Source: DATDAW01 sp036525185 (GTDB taxonomy: Bacteria; Verrucomicrobiota; Verrucomicrobiia; Chthoniobacterales; DASVRZ01). From it: 64,000 nucleotides of DNA. The notes under the pieces are model-generated. The model ran no database searches. It saw nothing but the letters and a program-made list of their open reading frames with translations, and was not told where the DNA came from. The stretch lies in the NCBI GenBank assembly GCA_036525185.1, contig DATDAW010000029.1:1-64000 (forward strand), in the 5' to 3' direction. Positions 27,211 to 34,586 of the stretch are shown here, one piece after another. How positions within the stretch are numbered: the stretch's first letter is position 1; each line of letters begins with the position of its first letter. A program made the translations under genes and the position numbers.

Positions 27211-27675
27211 TCAGTACACATAAGGCTTTGGCAGAACAAAGGCATTGCGGACGATGTTGATGCTCCGTTTGTCGCCGTCGAGGACGACTTCAACGATATC
27301 AAAACGGAAGGCCACGTCCGGATTGTCGAGGAGCCTCAGCCAGGCCATTGCGCCCCGGGCGATGAAATACTGTTTTTGGCGATCGACTGCGGTAATGGGG
27401 CGCCCAAAGTCCAGCGAAGATCGCGTCTTTACTTCGACGAAAACAAGGGTTTTTTCCACGATATCGCGACAGACAATATCCACTTCGCCGCCCTTCGGAG
27501 CGCGGAAATTATGGTGGAGAATTTTATAGCCGTTGCGTCGCAAATGTTTGGCGGCGAGGCGTTCTCCGCGAAGACCCAGCTCAATATGCGCGGCAGGCGG
27601 CGGGCGATCCGGCTCAAAAGAGCCACTGTTCCGCCACAGGCGCAAACGAGCGACGATGGATCGGACAAGGTCCAT
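27211..27675 (-). CDS. yraN: YraN/UPF0102 family protein
   Basis: A 154-residue restriction-endonuclease-like fold protein. The family core is LGLRGERLAAKHLRRNGYKILHHNFR, GEVDIVCRD and FVEVKTRSS, which contains the D-(x)n-ExK nuclease-like residues. Its role in vivo is unclear; the family is often next to rnhB and is suspected to act on nucleic acid. The ATG at 27675 overlaps the 3' end of rnhB by 62 bases, which is common for this pair. A longer frame to 27831 would overlap more. Confidence 0.9.
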   Translation of the reverse strand: MDLVRSIVARLRLWRNSGSFEPDRPPPAAHIELGLRGERLAAKHLRRNGYKILHHNFRAPKGGEVDIVCRDIVEKTLVFVEVKTRSSLDFGRPITAVDRQKQYFIARGAMAWLRLLDNPDVAFRFDIVEVVLDGDKRSINIVRNAFVLPKPYVY

Positions 27676-28228
27676 GGCTCCGCAGCATGGCGAGATGTTG
27701 CGGAGTTGCATAGCCTTTATGTTGATCGAACCGGTAATCCGGATATTCGTCGTGCCATCGACGCATGATCCGGTCGCGCGTGACTTTCGCGATGACGCTG
27801 GCTGCGGCGATGGAAAAACTGAGTTCGTCACCTCCGACGAGCGCTGTTTGAGGAATAGGAAATGGCTGGACTGGTAATCCGTCGATTAACACATGCGAGG
27901 GTGCGGTGGACAATCCTGCGATTGCCAGCCGCATGGCGTGATGAGTGGCGCGAAGGATGTTAAGTCGATCGATTTCCATCGGCTCGACTGACGCCACCGA
28001 CCACCGAATTGCCGTGTTTGTTGTTAATTCAGCGAAAATCTCGTCGCGGGCGAGTGGTGATAATTGCTTGGAATCCGTGAGTTTCGCGTGCGAAAATCTT
28101 TCGGGTAGAACCACCGCGGCTGCCACAACCGGGCCTGCGAGCGGCCCGCGCCCTGCCTCATCAATTCCTGCAACAGAATGCCAGCCTTTCCGTCGCAGGA
28201 GATTTTCATGGTGAAGGCTGCAGCGCAT
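27614..28228 (-). CDS. rnhB: Ribonuclease HII
   Basis: Removes RNA from RNA-DNA hybrids and excises misincorporated ribonucleotides. The 204-residue protein shows GIDEAGRGPLAGPVVAAAVVL (about residue 21) with the catalytic Asp and Glu, LTDSKQLS, the AAASVIAKVTRD metal-binding segment and a C-terminal YRFDQHKGYAT. It is upstream of and overlapping yraN. Assignment to type HII rather than HIII rests on the DEAGRG context and lack of an N-terminal TBP-like domain. Confidence 0.97.
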   Translation of the reverse strand: MRCSLHHENLLRRKGWHSVAGIDEAGRGPLAGPVVAAAVVLPERFSHAKLTDSKQLSPLARDEIFAELTTNTAIRWSVASVEPMEIDRLNILRATHHAMRLAIAGLSTAPSHVLIDGLPVQPFPIPQTALVGGDELSFSIAAASVIAKVTRDRIMRRWHDEYPDYRFDQHKGYATPQHLAMLRSHGPCPIHRRSFAPVAEQWLF

Positions 28229-28340
28229 GATCCGAAGTCTTCTGTTCAGAGGTCCAGAAAAGAGTTCGATGAACGTCTATCAAACTCCATTTCACACTCC
28301 ACTGGCAATCGGACTCTGAATCCCCCAAAACTCCCCAATT

Positions 28341-29120
28341 TTAGAGACGGCTTAGCAGATCGGTTTTCTTGGCGGTGAATTCGTCGTCTGTCAGCACTCC
28401 CGCGTCCCGCAACTGGCCGAGTTTTTCAAGCAGCGTCACCAGATCGGCAGGGCTTTGGCCCGTGCTCATTTGCGGCTCCGGAGCAGGGGATGACTGCGGG
28501 GGCGGGGGTGGCGCTGACACTGGCGCTGATGGCTGCTGAACTGCGAAGTTCGTCTGAGGAGGTTCAGGTGCAGCCGGCCCGGAGATCCGCGGCAGGTTGT
28601 TGACGGCAATGGTCCCGTATTGGCTGCTAAAAGTAAGCGAGTCGCCGCCGCCTTGCTGCTGGCTGACACCTCCGATGTTGTGATCGAGCGTGTCGAACAC
28701 AGAAATCTGGTCTCCCCGCTGAACTACCAATCGTCGGGATTGGGGAAAAACAGCGTACCGAACGTTGTTTTGTGCGCCGACGCTCGATGGCACGCCGAAT
28801 TCCGCGGGCCACCAATTGTTCCCCCCCGACACGCCTGCCTGGACGGGCGGGAAGATTTGGGTTGTTGCGAGCGCGTTCGAGATTTCTTCGCACAGATTTA
28901 CGACGGTCGTTTTCAGTGAGTAGTTGAACATGTCGCTGACCATGGTCATACCGCCCTTCATCCATTGTCCGTTGCCGAGTTCGGGGACACTGAATTGAGC
29001 CATGGTGCCGCCGCCGTTGTTGACAGCGATAATCATCTGGACCGCGGATTGGTGGCTGAGGCCGTAGCGTGAGGAAATGTTGTTGGCGAGCTGCTCGCCT
29101 TGAGGAGTCAATGTTTGCAT
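28341..29120 (-). CDS. SHOCT-domain protein, tandem paralogue 1 (long)
   Basis: A 259-residue protein in two parts. Residues 1-185 are an unnamed domain with RYGLSH-SAVQMIIAVN, GGGTMAQF, GQWMKGGMTMVSDMFN and LKTTVVNLCEEISN; no catalytic motif is evident. A Pro-rich linker (APVSAPPPPPQSSPAP) leads to a C-terminal SHOCT domain (about 225-259): LVTLLEKLGQLRDAGVLTDDEFTAKKTDLLSRL-like. The SHOCT motif usually mediates oligomerisation or partner binding. No signal peptide or membrane segment is seen. It is the second copy of a tandem pair; the upstream copy ends 12 bases before. Function unknown. Confidence 0.82.
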   Translation of the reverse strand: MQTLTPQGEQLANNISSRYGLSHQSAVQMIIAVNNGGGTMAQFSVPELGNGQWMKGGMTMVSDMFNYSLKTTVVNLCEEISNALATTQIFPPVQAGVSGGNNWWPAEFGVPSSVGAQNNVRYAVFPQSRRLVVQRGDQISVFDTLDHNIGGVSQQQGGGDSLTFSSQYGTIAVNNLPRISGPAAPEPPQTNFAVQQPSAPVSAPPPPPQSSPAPEPQMSTGQSPADLVTLLEKLGQLRDAGVLTDDEFTAKKTDLLSRL

Positions 29121-29132
29121 GAATGATGAAGT

Positions 29133-29690
29133 CTATGGAATCGCTGGCCCTGAGACACGCGGCAGGCTGCTCACGGCGATGGTTCCATGCTGGCTGTTAA
29201 AAGTGAGTGAATCGCTGCTACCTTGTTGCTGGCTGACGCCCCCGATGTGGTGATCGAGTGTGTCAAAAACAGAGACTTGGTCACCGCGCTGGATGGCCAA
29301 TCGCTTGCTTTCGGGGAAAACGGCGTAGCGAATGTTGTTTTGACCGCCGCTGCTCGACGGGGTTCCCAATTCCGCTGGCCACCAGTTGTTTCCCGTCGCT
29401 GAGCCCGCTTTGAGGGGCGGGAAAATTTCTGTGGTTGCAAGCGTGTTCGAGATTTCTTCGCACAGATTCACAACGGTTGTCTTCAACTTGTCGTTGAACA
29501 TGTCACTGACCATGGTCATGCCGCCTTTCATCCATTGTCCGCTGCCGAGTTCAGGAACATTAAATTGAGCCATAGTGCCGCCGCCTTTGTTGACCGCAAT
29601 GATCATTTGGACCGCGGAATCATGACTCAGGCCGTAACGTCCGGCGATATTTTTGGCGAGTTCCTCGCCCTGGGGAGTTAATGTCGACAT
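29133..29690 (-). CDS. Tandem paralogue 2 without SHOCT domain
   Basis: A 185-residue protein that matches the N-terminal 185 residues of its downstream neighbour, by eye at well over two thirds identity (LTPQGE-LA, RYGLSHDSAVQMIIAVN, GQWMKGGMTMVSDMFN, LKTTVVNLCEEISN, IGGVSQQQG, LPRVSGPA). It stops exactly where the neighbour's Pro-rich linker begins, so it is a SHOCT-less copy. The start at 29690 (MSTLTPQGEE) lines up with the start of the neighbour. The two genes are 12 bases apart and clearly a tandem duplication. Function unknown; regulation of the long form by the short form is a possibility only. Confidence 0.82.
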   Translation of the reverse strand: MSTLTPQGEELAKNIAGRYGLSHDSAVQMIIAVNKGGGTMAQFNVPELGSGQWMKGGMTMVSDMFNDKLKTTVVNLCEEISNTLATTEIFPPLKAGSATGNNWWPAELGTPSSSGGQNNIRYAVFPESKRLAIQRGDQVSVFDTLDHHIGGVSQQQGSSDSLTFNSQHGTIAVSSLPRVSGPAIP

Positions 29691-29852
29691 CGTTTGTGTA
29701 ACCTTAAGAGGCGTTCGCACCGGCACGGGCGTAAAGCAATAGATTATCGCACGCTTGATTTTACGGCATTCTCTGAAAACGGAAGGTTTCTGAGGGCAAT
29801 GCCTTCTCCTTCAAACGCTTGTACGCGACGATGCTGAAATAGTCCGGATCCC

Positions 29853-30905
29853 TTACTTTTGAAAACAGCGTTTCAAGTTCGGGTCCGTGTGGAGCGCGTT
29901 TTCGATCTCCGGCACACAATCCCTGGAGGAAAGGATCGTATAAAAGTCGGATTTGATCGACGGCGCGATGCGCACGGCGGCCATCCATTCCGAGCGGTCG
30001 AAGGGATCTCGTGCGATGGCGTCCCAAAACCGCGTCGCCTCGAATAATTGGGCGATGGATTCCGAATGTTGATTCTGGATGAGGCTCATCAGGTAGGTGG
30101 CAACACCGACCTGAAGTCCGTGGAGGCGTGGACGCTTGCTGATGCTGTCCAAGGCATGTGAAATCAGATGTTCGCTTCCGCTGGCTGGGCGTGAAGATCC
30201 GCAAATCGCCATGGAAATGCCGTTCAGAAGCAATGCGCTGCCGAGCAGCTTTGTTCCCTCCAGGTCGCGGGTGGGGCGGGCCATGAATTGATAAACACTA
30301 CTGTCGGAGAGAAGGGCCGCGAAATCGTCCACCGGCGTTCCGGCAGCGTGAAAGGCAAGTTTCCAGTCGGTGACGGCGCTGAATTTTGCCACGAGATCGC
30401 CAACTCCGGAATGCCAGAGAATCTCCGGAGCGCCCATACAGATGGCGGTGTCGATGATCACGCCGTGCGGCATGGTCGATGGCAGGGAACGACGGCGGCC
30501 ACCCACGGTCAAACTCGATTGAGGACTGCATATACCGTCGTTCGACAGAGACGTCGGCACGGCGAAATAGGGAAGCCGAGAGAGAAAGGCAACGTATTTT
30601 GCGACGTCCAGCGCCTTTCCTCCGCCGAAGCCGATGATCGCGTCCACGGGAACCGGAAGCCGATTAAAACAAGCGGTGGCTTCTTCAAAACTGGCGGAGG
30701 TCACCGCCATTTGTTGCACGGTGTCGACATTTCGCGAGGTGAGTGATGTGGCGAGACGATTTACGAGGCTGGCGTCGAGATCCTGGCTGAAAAAGAGGAG
30801 GACTCGCGTAAATGCATTGCGCTCGGCGTAGATACCCATGCGATCGAGCGCATCGGGTTTGACACGGACCACGGCTGGAATCGTGGTTTGCTTGGGCGTC
30901 AACAT
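29853..30905 (-). CDS. sn-glycerol-1-phosphate dehydrogenase family protein (AraM/EgsA-like)
   Basis: A 350-residue iron-alcohol-dehydrogenase-fold protein resembling bacterial AraM and archaeal EgsA, which reduce dihydroxyacetone phosphate to sn-glycerol-1-phosphate. The nucleotide-binding FGGGKALDVAKYVAF (about residue 95) and VPTSLSNDGICSPQSSL match the family, as do an Asp and His in SGSEHLISHALD and HGLQVGVATYL, likely metal ligands. The start at ATG 30905 is inside the HAD gene's stop region (7-base overlap), supporting translational coupling. In bacteria the product is used for unusual lipids or walls; which applies is not visible, since no PcrB-like prenyltransferase is in the window. 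Confidence 0.85.
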   Translation of the reverse strand: MLTPKQTTIPAVVRVKPDALDRMGIYAERNAFTRVLLFFSQDLDASLVNRLATSLTSRNVDTVQQMAVTSASFEEATACFNRLPVPVDAIIGFGGGKALDVAKYVAFLSRLPYFAVPTSLSNDGICSPQSSLTVGGRRRSLPSTMPHGVIIDTAICMGAPEILWHSGVGDLVAKFSAVTDWKLAFHAAGTPVDDFAALLSDSSVYQFMARPTRDLEGTKLLGSALLLNGISMAICGSSRPASGSEHLISHALDSISKRPRLHGLQVGVATYLMSLIQNQHSESIAQLFEATRFWDAIARDPFDRSEWMAAVRIAPSIKSDFYTILSSRDCVPEIENALHTDPNLKRCFQK

Positions 30906-31537
30906 GTGAGGCGTTCCGCGATTTGCGACCATTTTTCGAAACGGTGGAATTCCTGGCTCTGCTCTGTTAAGGCATCAGCCAGCCAGCCGCGTGCGAAACG
31001 TCTCTCTGACGGTACCAACAATGAAGGTTCGAAATCGGGCCGGCCATCGCCGGCAAAAGCGACACAGTCCGAGCGCCGGAGGGCGTCTTTAACAATTTCC
31101 AGTTTGTTTACGCCGGTTGTGGGACTGAAAAATGGGGACTGTTCCGGGAGCGACATGAGGAGGCCATTGTGAGGATCGAAGGTTCCCGGGTTGGAATAAA
31201 CGGTTACTGAGACTCCGGCTTTGGAGAGGAGATAGTTGATGTACCAGGCACACCCGGCGGAGGCGATTACGATTTCCCAACCGCTGTCCTGCAGGTCGCG
31301 GACGGATTGGCCGACGCCTGCGTCGAGCCCCATCGAATCGGCCAACTCGAGCAAGGACGCTTCATTCGTACGAATACGTCGGAAGATTTCGGCCAGCGCT
31401 TCAAAGTGAGTGATCTTGCCGGCCACGTATTTTTCCCACGGATCGTCTTCGGGAGGAACCGGCCAGCGTTCGCGGACCAGGTCAAAGAAATCACGCTGTG
31501 TCAAAGTGCTGTCGAAGTCGGATATAAGGATGCGCAT
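30899..31537 (-). CDS. HAD-IB phosphatase (MtnX/SerB-like)
   Basis: A 212-residue HAD-superfamily phosphatase. Motif I is ISDFDSTLTQRDFF, with DxD nucleophile; motif II lies in VIASAGCAWYINY and motif III/IV in CVAFAGDGRPDFEPS. The helical cap between motifs I and II (about residues 15-90) marks the IB class of small-molecule phosphatases such as MtnX. No methionine-salvage genes are adjacent. The stop overlaps the start of the glycerol-1-phosphate dehydrogenase gene, so a joint pathway is likely; phosphoglycerol or a related phospho-ester is a possible substrate, by context only. Confidence 0.88.
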   Translation of the reverse strand: MRILISDFDSTLTQRDFFDLVRERWPVPPEDDPWEKYVAGKITHFEALAEIFRRIRTNEASLLELADSMGLDAGVGQSVRDLQDSGWEIVIASAGCAWYINYLLSKAGVSVTVYSNPGTFDPHNGLLMSLPEQSPFFSPTTGVNKLEIVKDALRRSDCVAFAGDGRPDFEPSLLVPSERRFARGWLADALTEQSQEFHRFEKWSQIAERLTC

Positions 31538-31745
31538 CGTTTTCCAGTGGCGCCGAGGATATAAGGCTAACGGCCGAGGCGCCAGAAGTATCGCCGTCGT
31601 CTGGTGATCAATTTGGAACGGCCACTGATCAAAGAAGGCGTGAAACGATTCGTGAATCCGTCACGAGGATTTGGCGTCTTTGCGCCTTACAGTGGGAAAA
31701 AGCACGCGCCAAGTCGCGGGGGCATCCGTTCAGGCATTGATGAAG

Positions 31746-32888
31746 TCACGTCTGCACCGGAGATTGCGAGACGTTTCCGAGGCATTTCAGCACGGCGGCG
31801 GCGGCCCGGTGGCTGGCGCCGCGGGAGCCGAGGGTGGCGATGACGCTTTTTAGGTCGGCGTCGAGTTGGGCGCGGCGGATGGGGTTGAAGATCATCGGTT
31901 CAAGCGCGGCGACGATCAGATCCGGGCGAGCGTTTTGCTGGATAAATTCCGGAATGACTTCGCGGCCGGCGAGGATGTTGGCCATCCCGAGAAATGGCAC
32001 GCGAATGACGCGGCGTCCGACTTCATACGTCAGCGGGGAGACTTTGTAGATGAGCGCGTAAGGCAAATTGAAAAACGTCGCTTCAAGCGTTGCTGTGCCC
32101 GAGGCGATTAAACCGGCGGCGCAGGTCTGCATGAGTGTGGCGGAGGTGCGCAGTTGGACCTCGCTGGCAAGTCCCGGAGGAATCATCGACCGGATGAGGG
32201 ACTCAAGTTTTTCGCTTGCGGCAGGAACTGCAAAGCGGAGTTGAGGGTGTTTCTCTGCCAGCAATTGCGCGGCTTCGAGCATGATGGGGAAGATTTTCCG
32301 GATCTCCCGTTCGCGGCTGCCGGGGAAAAGGCCAATGAGATGCGAGTCGCGTTCGACGCCCGGGATGCGCTTTTTTTCCAGTTCATCCAGCATCGGATGG
32401 CCGGCGAATTCAGTCCGGAGGCCGGACCGGTCGTAAAGGTCTTTCTCGAACGGGAAGAGGCAGATCATCAGATCGAGCCATTTGGCCATTTTTGGAATAC
32501 GCCCGCGGTTCCAGGCCCAGACCTGGGGGCTAATGTAGTAGATGATTTTCAGCTTGGGAAACTTCGCGCGTAACGCTTTGGCAAGGCGCAAGTTAAAACC
32601 GGGATAATCGATCAGGATCACTGCGTCGGGCTGAACCTGACCGATTTCGGCGATCATCCGATGAAACTGGCTCCGAAAATAGCCGTAGTTTTTTATGACC
32701 TCCCATAGTCCAACGACGGCATGGCTGGTCCATTCCGTGAAATTCTTGCCTGCGAGCCGTTGCATTTCGGGGCCGCCAGCGCCGCTAAACTGCACGGGGA
32801 CAGTGCTTTGCGCTGCGATGTCACGCATCAGCGCCGCACCGTGCGCATCGCCGCTGAGTTCGCCGGCTACAAGGTAAAGGCGGATCAT
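31746..32888 (-). CDS. lpxB: Lipid-A-disaccharide synthase
   Basis: LpxB joins UDP-2,3-diacylglucosamine and lipid X to form the lipid A disaccharide at the inner membrane. The 380-residue protein has the N-terminal LVAGELSGDAHGAALM, SGAGGPEMQRLAG, LIDYPGFNLRLAKAL (about 100), YYISPQVWAWNRGR, VGHP-like FAGHPMLDE and the C-terminal NLPYALIYKVSPLTYEVGRRVI. An ATG at 32924 is in frame, but the family starts at the ATG at 32888. A Gfo/Idh dehydrogenase precedes it in the same direction, past a 171-base palindromic element. lpxA, lpxC and lpxD are not in the window. Confidence 0.97.
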   Translation of the reverse strand: MIRLYLVAGELSGDAHGAALMRDIAAQSTVPVQFSGAGGPEMQRLAGKNFTEWTSHAVVGLWEVIKNYGYFRSQFHRMIAEIGQVQPDAVILIDYPGFNLRLAKALRAKFPKLKIIYYISPQVWAWNRGRIPKMAKWLDLMICLFPFEKDLYDRSGLRTEFAGHPMLDELEKKRIPGVERDSHLIGLFPGSREREIRKIFPIMLEAAQLLAEKHPQLRFAVPAASEKLESLIRSMIPPGLASEVQLRTSATLMQTCAAGLIASGTATLEATFFNLPYALIYKVSPLTYEVGRRVIRVPFLGMANILAGREVIPEFIQQNARPDLIVAALEPMIFNPIRRAQLDADLKSVIATLGSRGASHRAAAAVLKCLGNVSQSPVQT

Positions 32889-32896
32889 GGATGAAG

Positions 32897-33067
32897 AAGT
32901 GTCACACGGAGACACGGAGGACACGGAGATTTTTCAGATCGTTGAAGGCGGCGACCGACGCGCTTCAAAATAGAATCGACGGACAGAGTGGGCACATCGC
33001 GTTTGGCGGAGTCTCCGACCTTTGCTCCTGATGATCGCCGTGTCCTCCGCACCTCCGTGTGACACTT
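32897..33067. repeat. 171-base element with 30-base inverted terminal repeats
   Basis: The 30-base arms (32897-32926 and 33038-33067) are reverse complements at 27 of 30 positions, beginning AAGTGTCACACGGAG and ending GGAGGACACGG. About 111 bases lie between them with no gene or motif. The element fills the gap between the Gfo/Idh and lpxB genes almost exactly, ending 2 bases before the Gfo/Idh stop. It resembles MITE-like or REP-derived repeats; an apparent 64-codon frame across it is a shadow. Confidence 0.75.
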
Positions 33068-33068
33068 T

Positions 33069-34007
33069 TTATCCCGCAAACGGCGCCGACTCGATGGCGT
33101 GGGTAATGTCGATGGCTAATTCCAGCGCGGCGGCGGCTTCGTTTCCCGATACTTTGGGTTGCGTTCCCGCCCGGCTGCATTCGACGAAACTTTGGAGTTG
33201 GCGTTTTAGCGGTTCATCCCGTTCAATGGGAACGACTTCCCTCGAAATGGCGAATCCGTTTTTTCGATAGATTTCCCCGGCTTGATTCCCGTAATCGAGC
33301 GACAAATAAGCATCTTCCTGAAAGACCCGGATTTTCCGCATTTTTTCGGGACTGATCCGGCTGGCGGTGACGTTGGCGACGCAGCCGTTTTCGAAACGGA
33401 TCCGGGCGTTCGCAATGTCCTCGCGCTTGCTGAGCACCGGCACGCCGACGGCGTCGATGGATTTCACAGGTGATTTCACCAGATGCAAAATGACTTCCAG
33501 ATCGTGAATCATCAGATCGAGCACGACACCGATTTCGGTGCTGCGATTTGGGTAAGGGCTGAGCCGGTGGGCTTCGATGAACCGTGGGTGGGTCAAGTGC
33601 GTTTCGAGCACACCGAGCACGGGGTTAAAGCGCTCCACATGACCGACTTGCAAAACGAGTTTTTTTTCGAGCGCGAGCGCGACCAGCGCCTGTGCATCTG
33701 CGGTCGTTTCGGTGATCGGCTTTTCAATGAGCAGGTGTTTTCCGCGTTCCAGTAAAAATGTTCCCGTTTTGAAATGAAACGGTGTTGGGGTTGCGACCGA
33801 CGCGCAATCCACCGAGGCGACGAATTCGTCCAATGACGTGACGGCTGTCGCGCCGTAAAGGCCGGCGATTTCCTGCGCTGCGGCGGCGTTCGTATCAAAG
33901 ACAGCGGAAAACTGGCTATCCCCAGCGGCGGCGAGTTCGGAGTAAATGCGGGCGTGATTTTTCCCGATATGCCCCACGCCGACGATCCCGGTTCGGATTT
34001 TGCTCAT
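33069..34007 (-). CDS. Gfo/Idh/MocA-family oxidoreductase
   Basis: A 312-residue NAD(P)-dependent sugar dehydrogenase. The Rossmann motif GIVGVGHIGKNHARIY is at residue 7 and the diagnostic EKPITETTADAQALV (about residue 95) includes the catalytic Lys. The C-terminal sugar-binding domain follows (HDLEVILHLVKSP, ASRISPEKMRKIRVFQ). It directly precedes lpxB in the same direction. In some bacteria a related enzyme (GnnA) oxidises the 3-position of UDP-GlcNAc to make 3-amino lipid A; the partner aminotransferase is not adjacent. The lipid A role is inferred from position only. Confidence 0.92.
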   Translation of the reverse strand: MSKIRTGIVGVGHIGKNHARIYSELAAAGDSQFSAVFDTNAAAAQEIAGLYGATAVTSLDEFVASVDCASVATPTPFHFKTGTFLLERGKHLLIEKPITETTADAQALVALALEKKLVLQVGHVERFNPVLGVLETHLTHPRFIEAHRLSPYPNRSTEIGVVLDLMIHDLEVILHLVKSPVKSIDAVGVPVLSKREDIANARIRFENGCVANVTASRISPEKMRKIRVFQEDAYLSLDYGNQAGEIYRKNGFAISREVVPIERDEPLKRQLQSFVECSRAGTQPKVSGNEAAAALELAIDITHAIESAPFAG

Positions 34008-34146
34008 ATCGCGTCCAGTTCAGCAGAAACCCAACGGGAGGAAACGTGAAAATGTCGGGCGCTCGTACGTTCGCGCTCAAATTCAGTCTGATACATGTAG
34101 AATTTCCTTTGTGCCCGCGCCAGGCTTTGGGCTGAATAACGCGCTC

Positions 34147-34539
34147 ATGCTGAAATCCTACATCGCGGTGATGGTGGTCGGCGCGTTCGGATGCGCGGCG
34201 CGGATGTGGCTGTCGAACTTCCTGGGGGAAAAATACGGCACGACGTTTCCGGTCGGGACGCTTGTGGTGAACATTCTGGGCTGTTTCGTGATTGGCGTTT
34301 TCGCGGGGTTAACCCGACCGGATGGCGGTTGGGTGGTGCCGGCAATGGTCCGCCAGGCGGTGATGATTGGTTTTCTGGGCGGGTTTACGACGTTTTCGTC
34401 GTTTAGTCTGCAAACACTGGCATTGCTGGATGATCGGGAGTGGGGTTTTGCGGCGTTGAATGTCGGGTTATCGGTGGGGCTGTGCATGATCGCTGTCTGG
34501 CTGGGGCAGACGCTCGCATTGCAGGCAACGCGCAGTTAG
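34147..34539 (+). CDS. crcB: Fluoride exporter CrcB
   Basis: A 130-residue fluoride channel of the Fluc/CrcB family. Four hydrophobic segments are present, with GAFGCAARMWL, GTLVVNILGCFVIG (Asn in the pore region) and the invariant GGFTTFSSFSLQ. The protein exports fluoride as a dual-topology dimer. An upstream extension to 34000 lacks homology; the ATG at 34147 is used. No crcB fluoride riboswitch is recognisable in the gap from 34008. Confidence 0.95.
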   Translation: MLKSYIAVMVVGAFGCAARMWLSNFLGEKYGTTFPVGTLVVNILGCFVIGVFAGLTRPDGGWVVPAMVRQAVMIGFLGGFTTFSSFSLQTLALLDDREWGFAALNVGLSVGLCMIAVWLGQTLALQATRS

Positions 34540-34586
34540 TTTTAGTCCGCGCTACTCCAGCGGACGCGAAGGCGCAGAGATAGAGG

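Noticed and set aside
32885..33079. 64-residue minus-strand frame
   Set aside because: It is made of the inverted-repeat element and has low-complexity composition.
34008..34146. Fluoride riboswitch before crcB
   Set aside because: No match to the conserved crcB-motif core was seen by eye; only a gap before the ATG.
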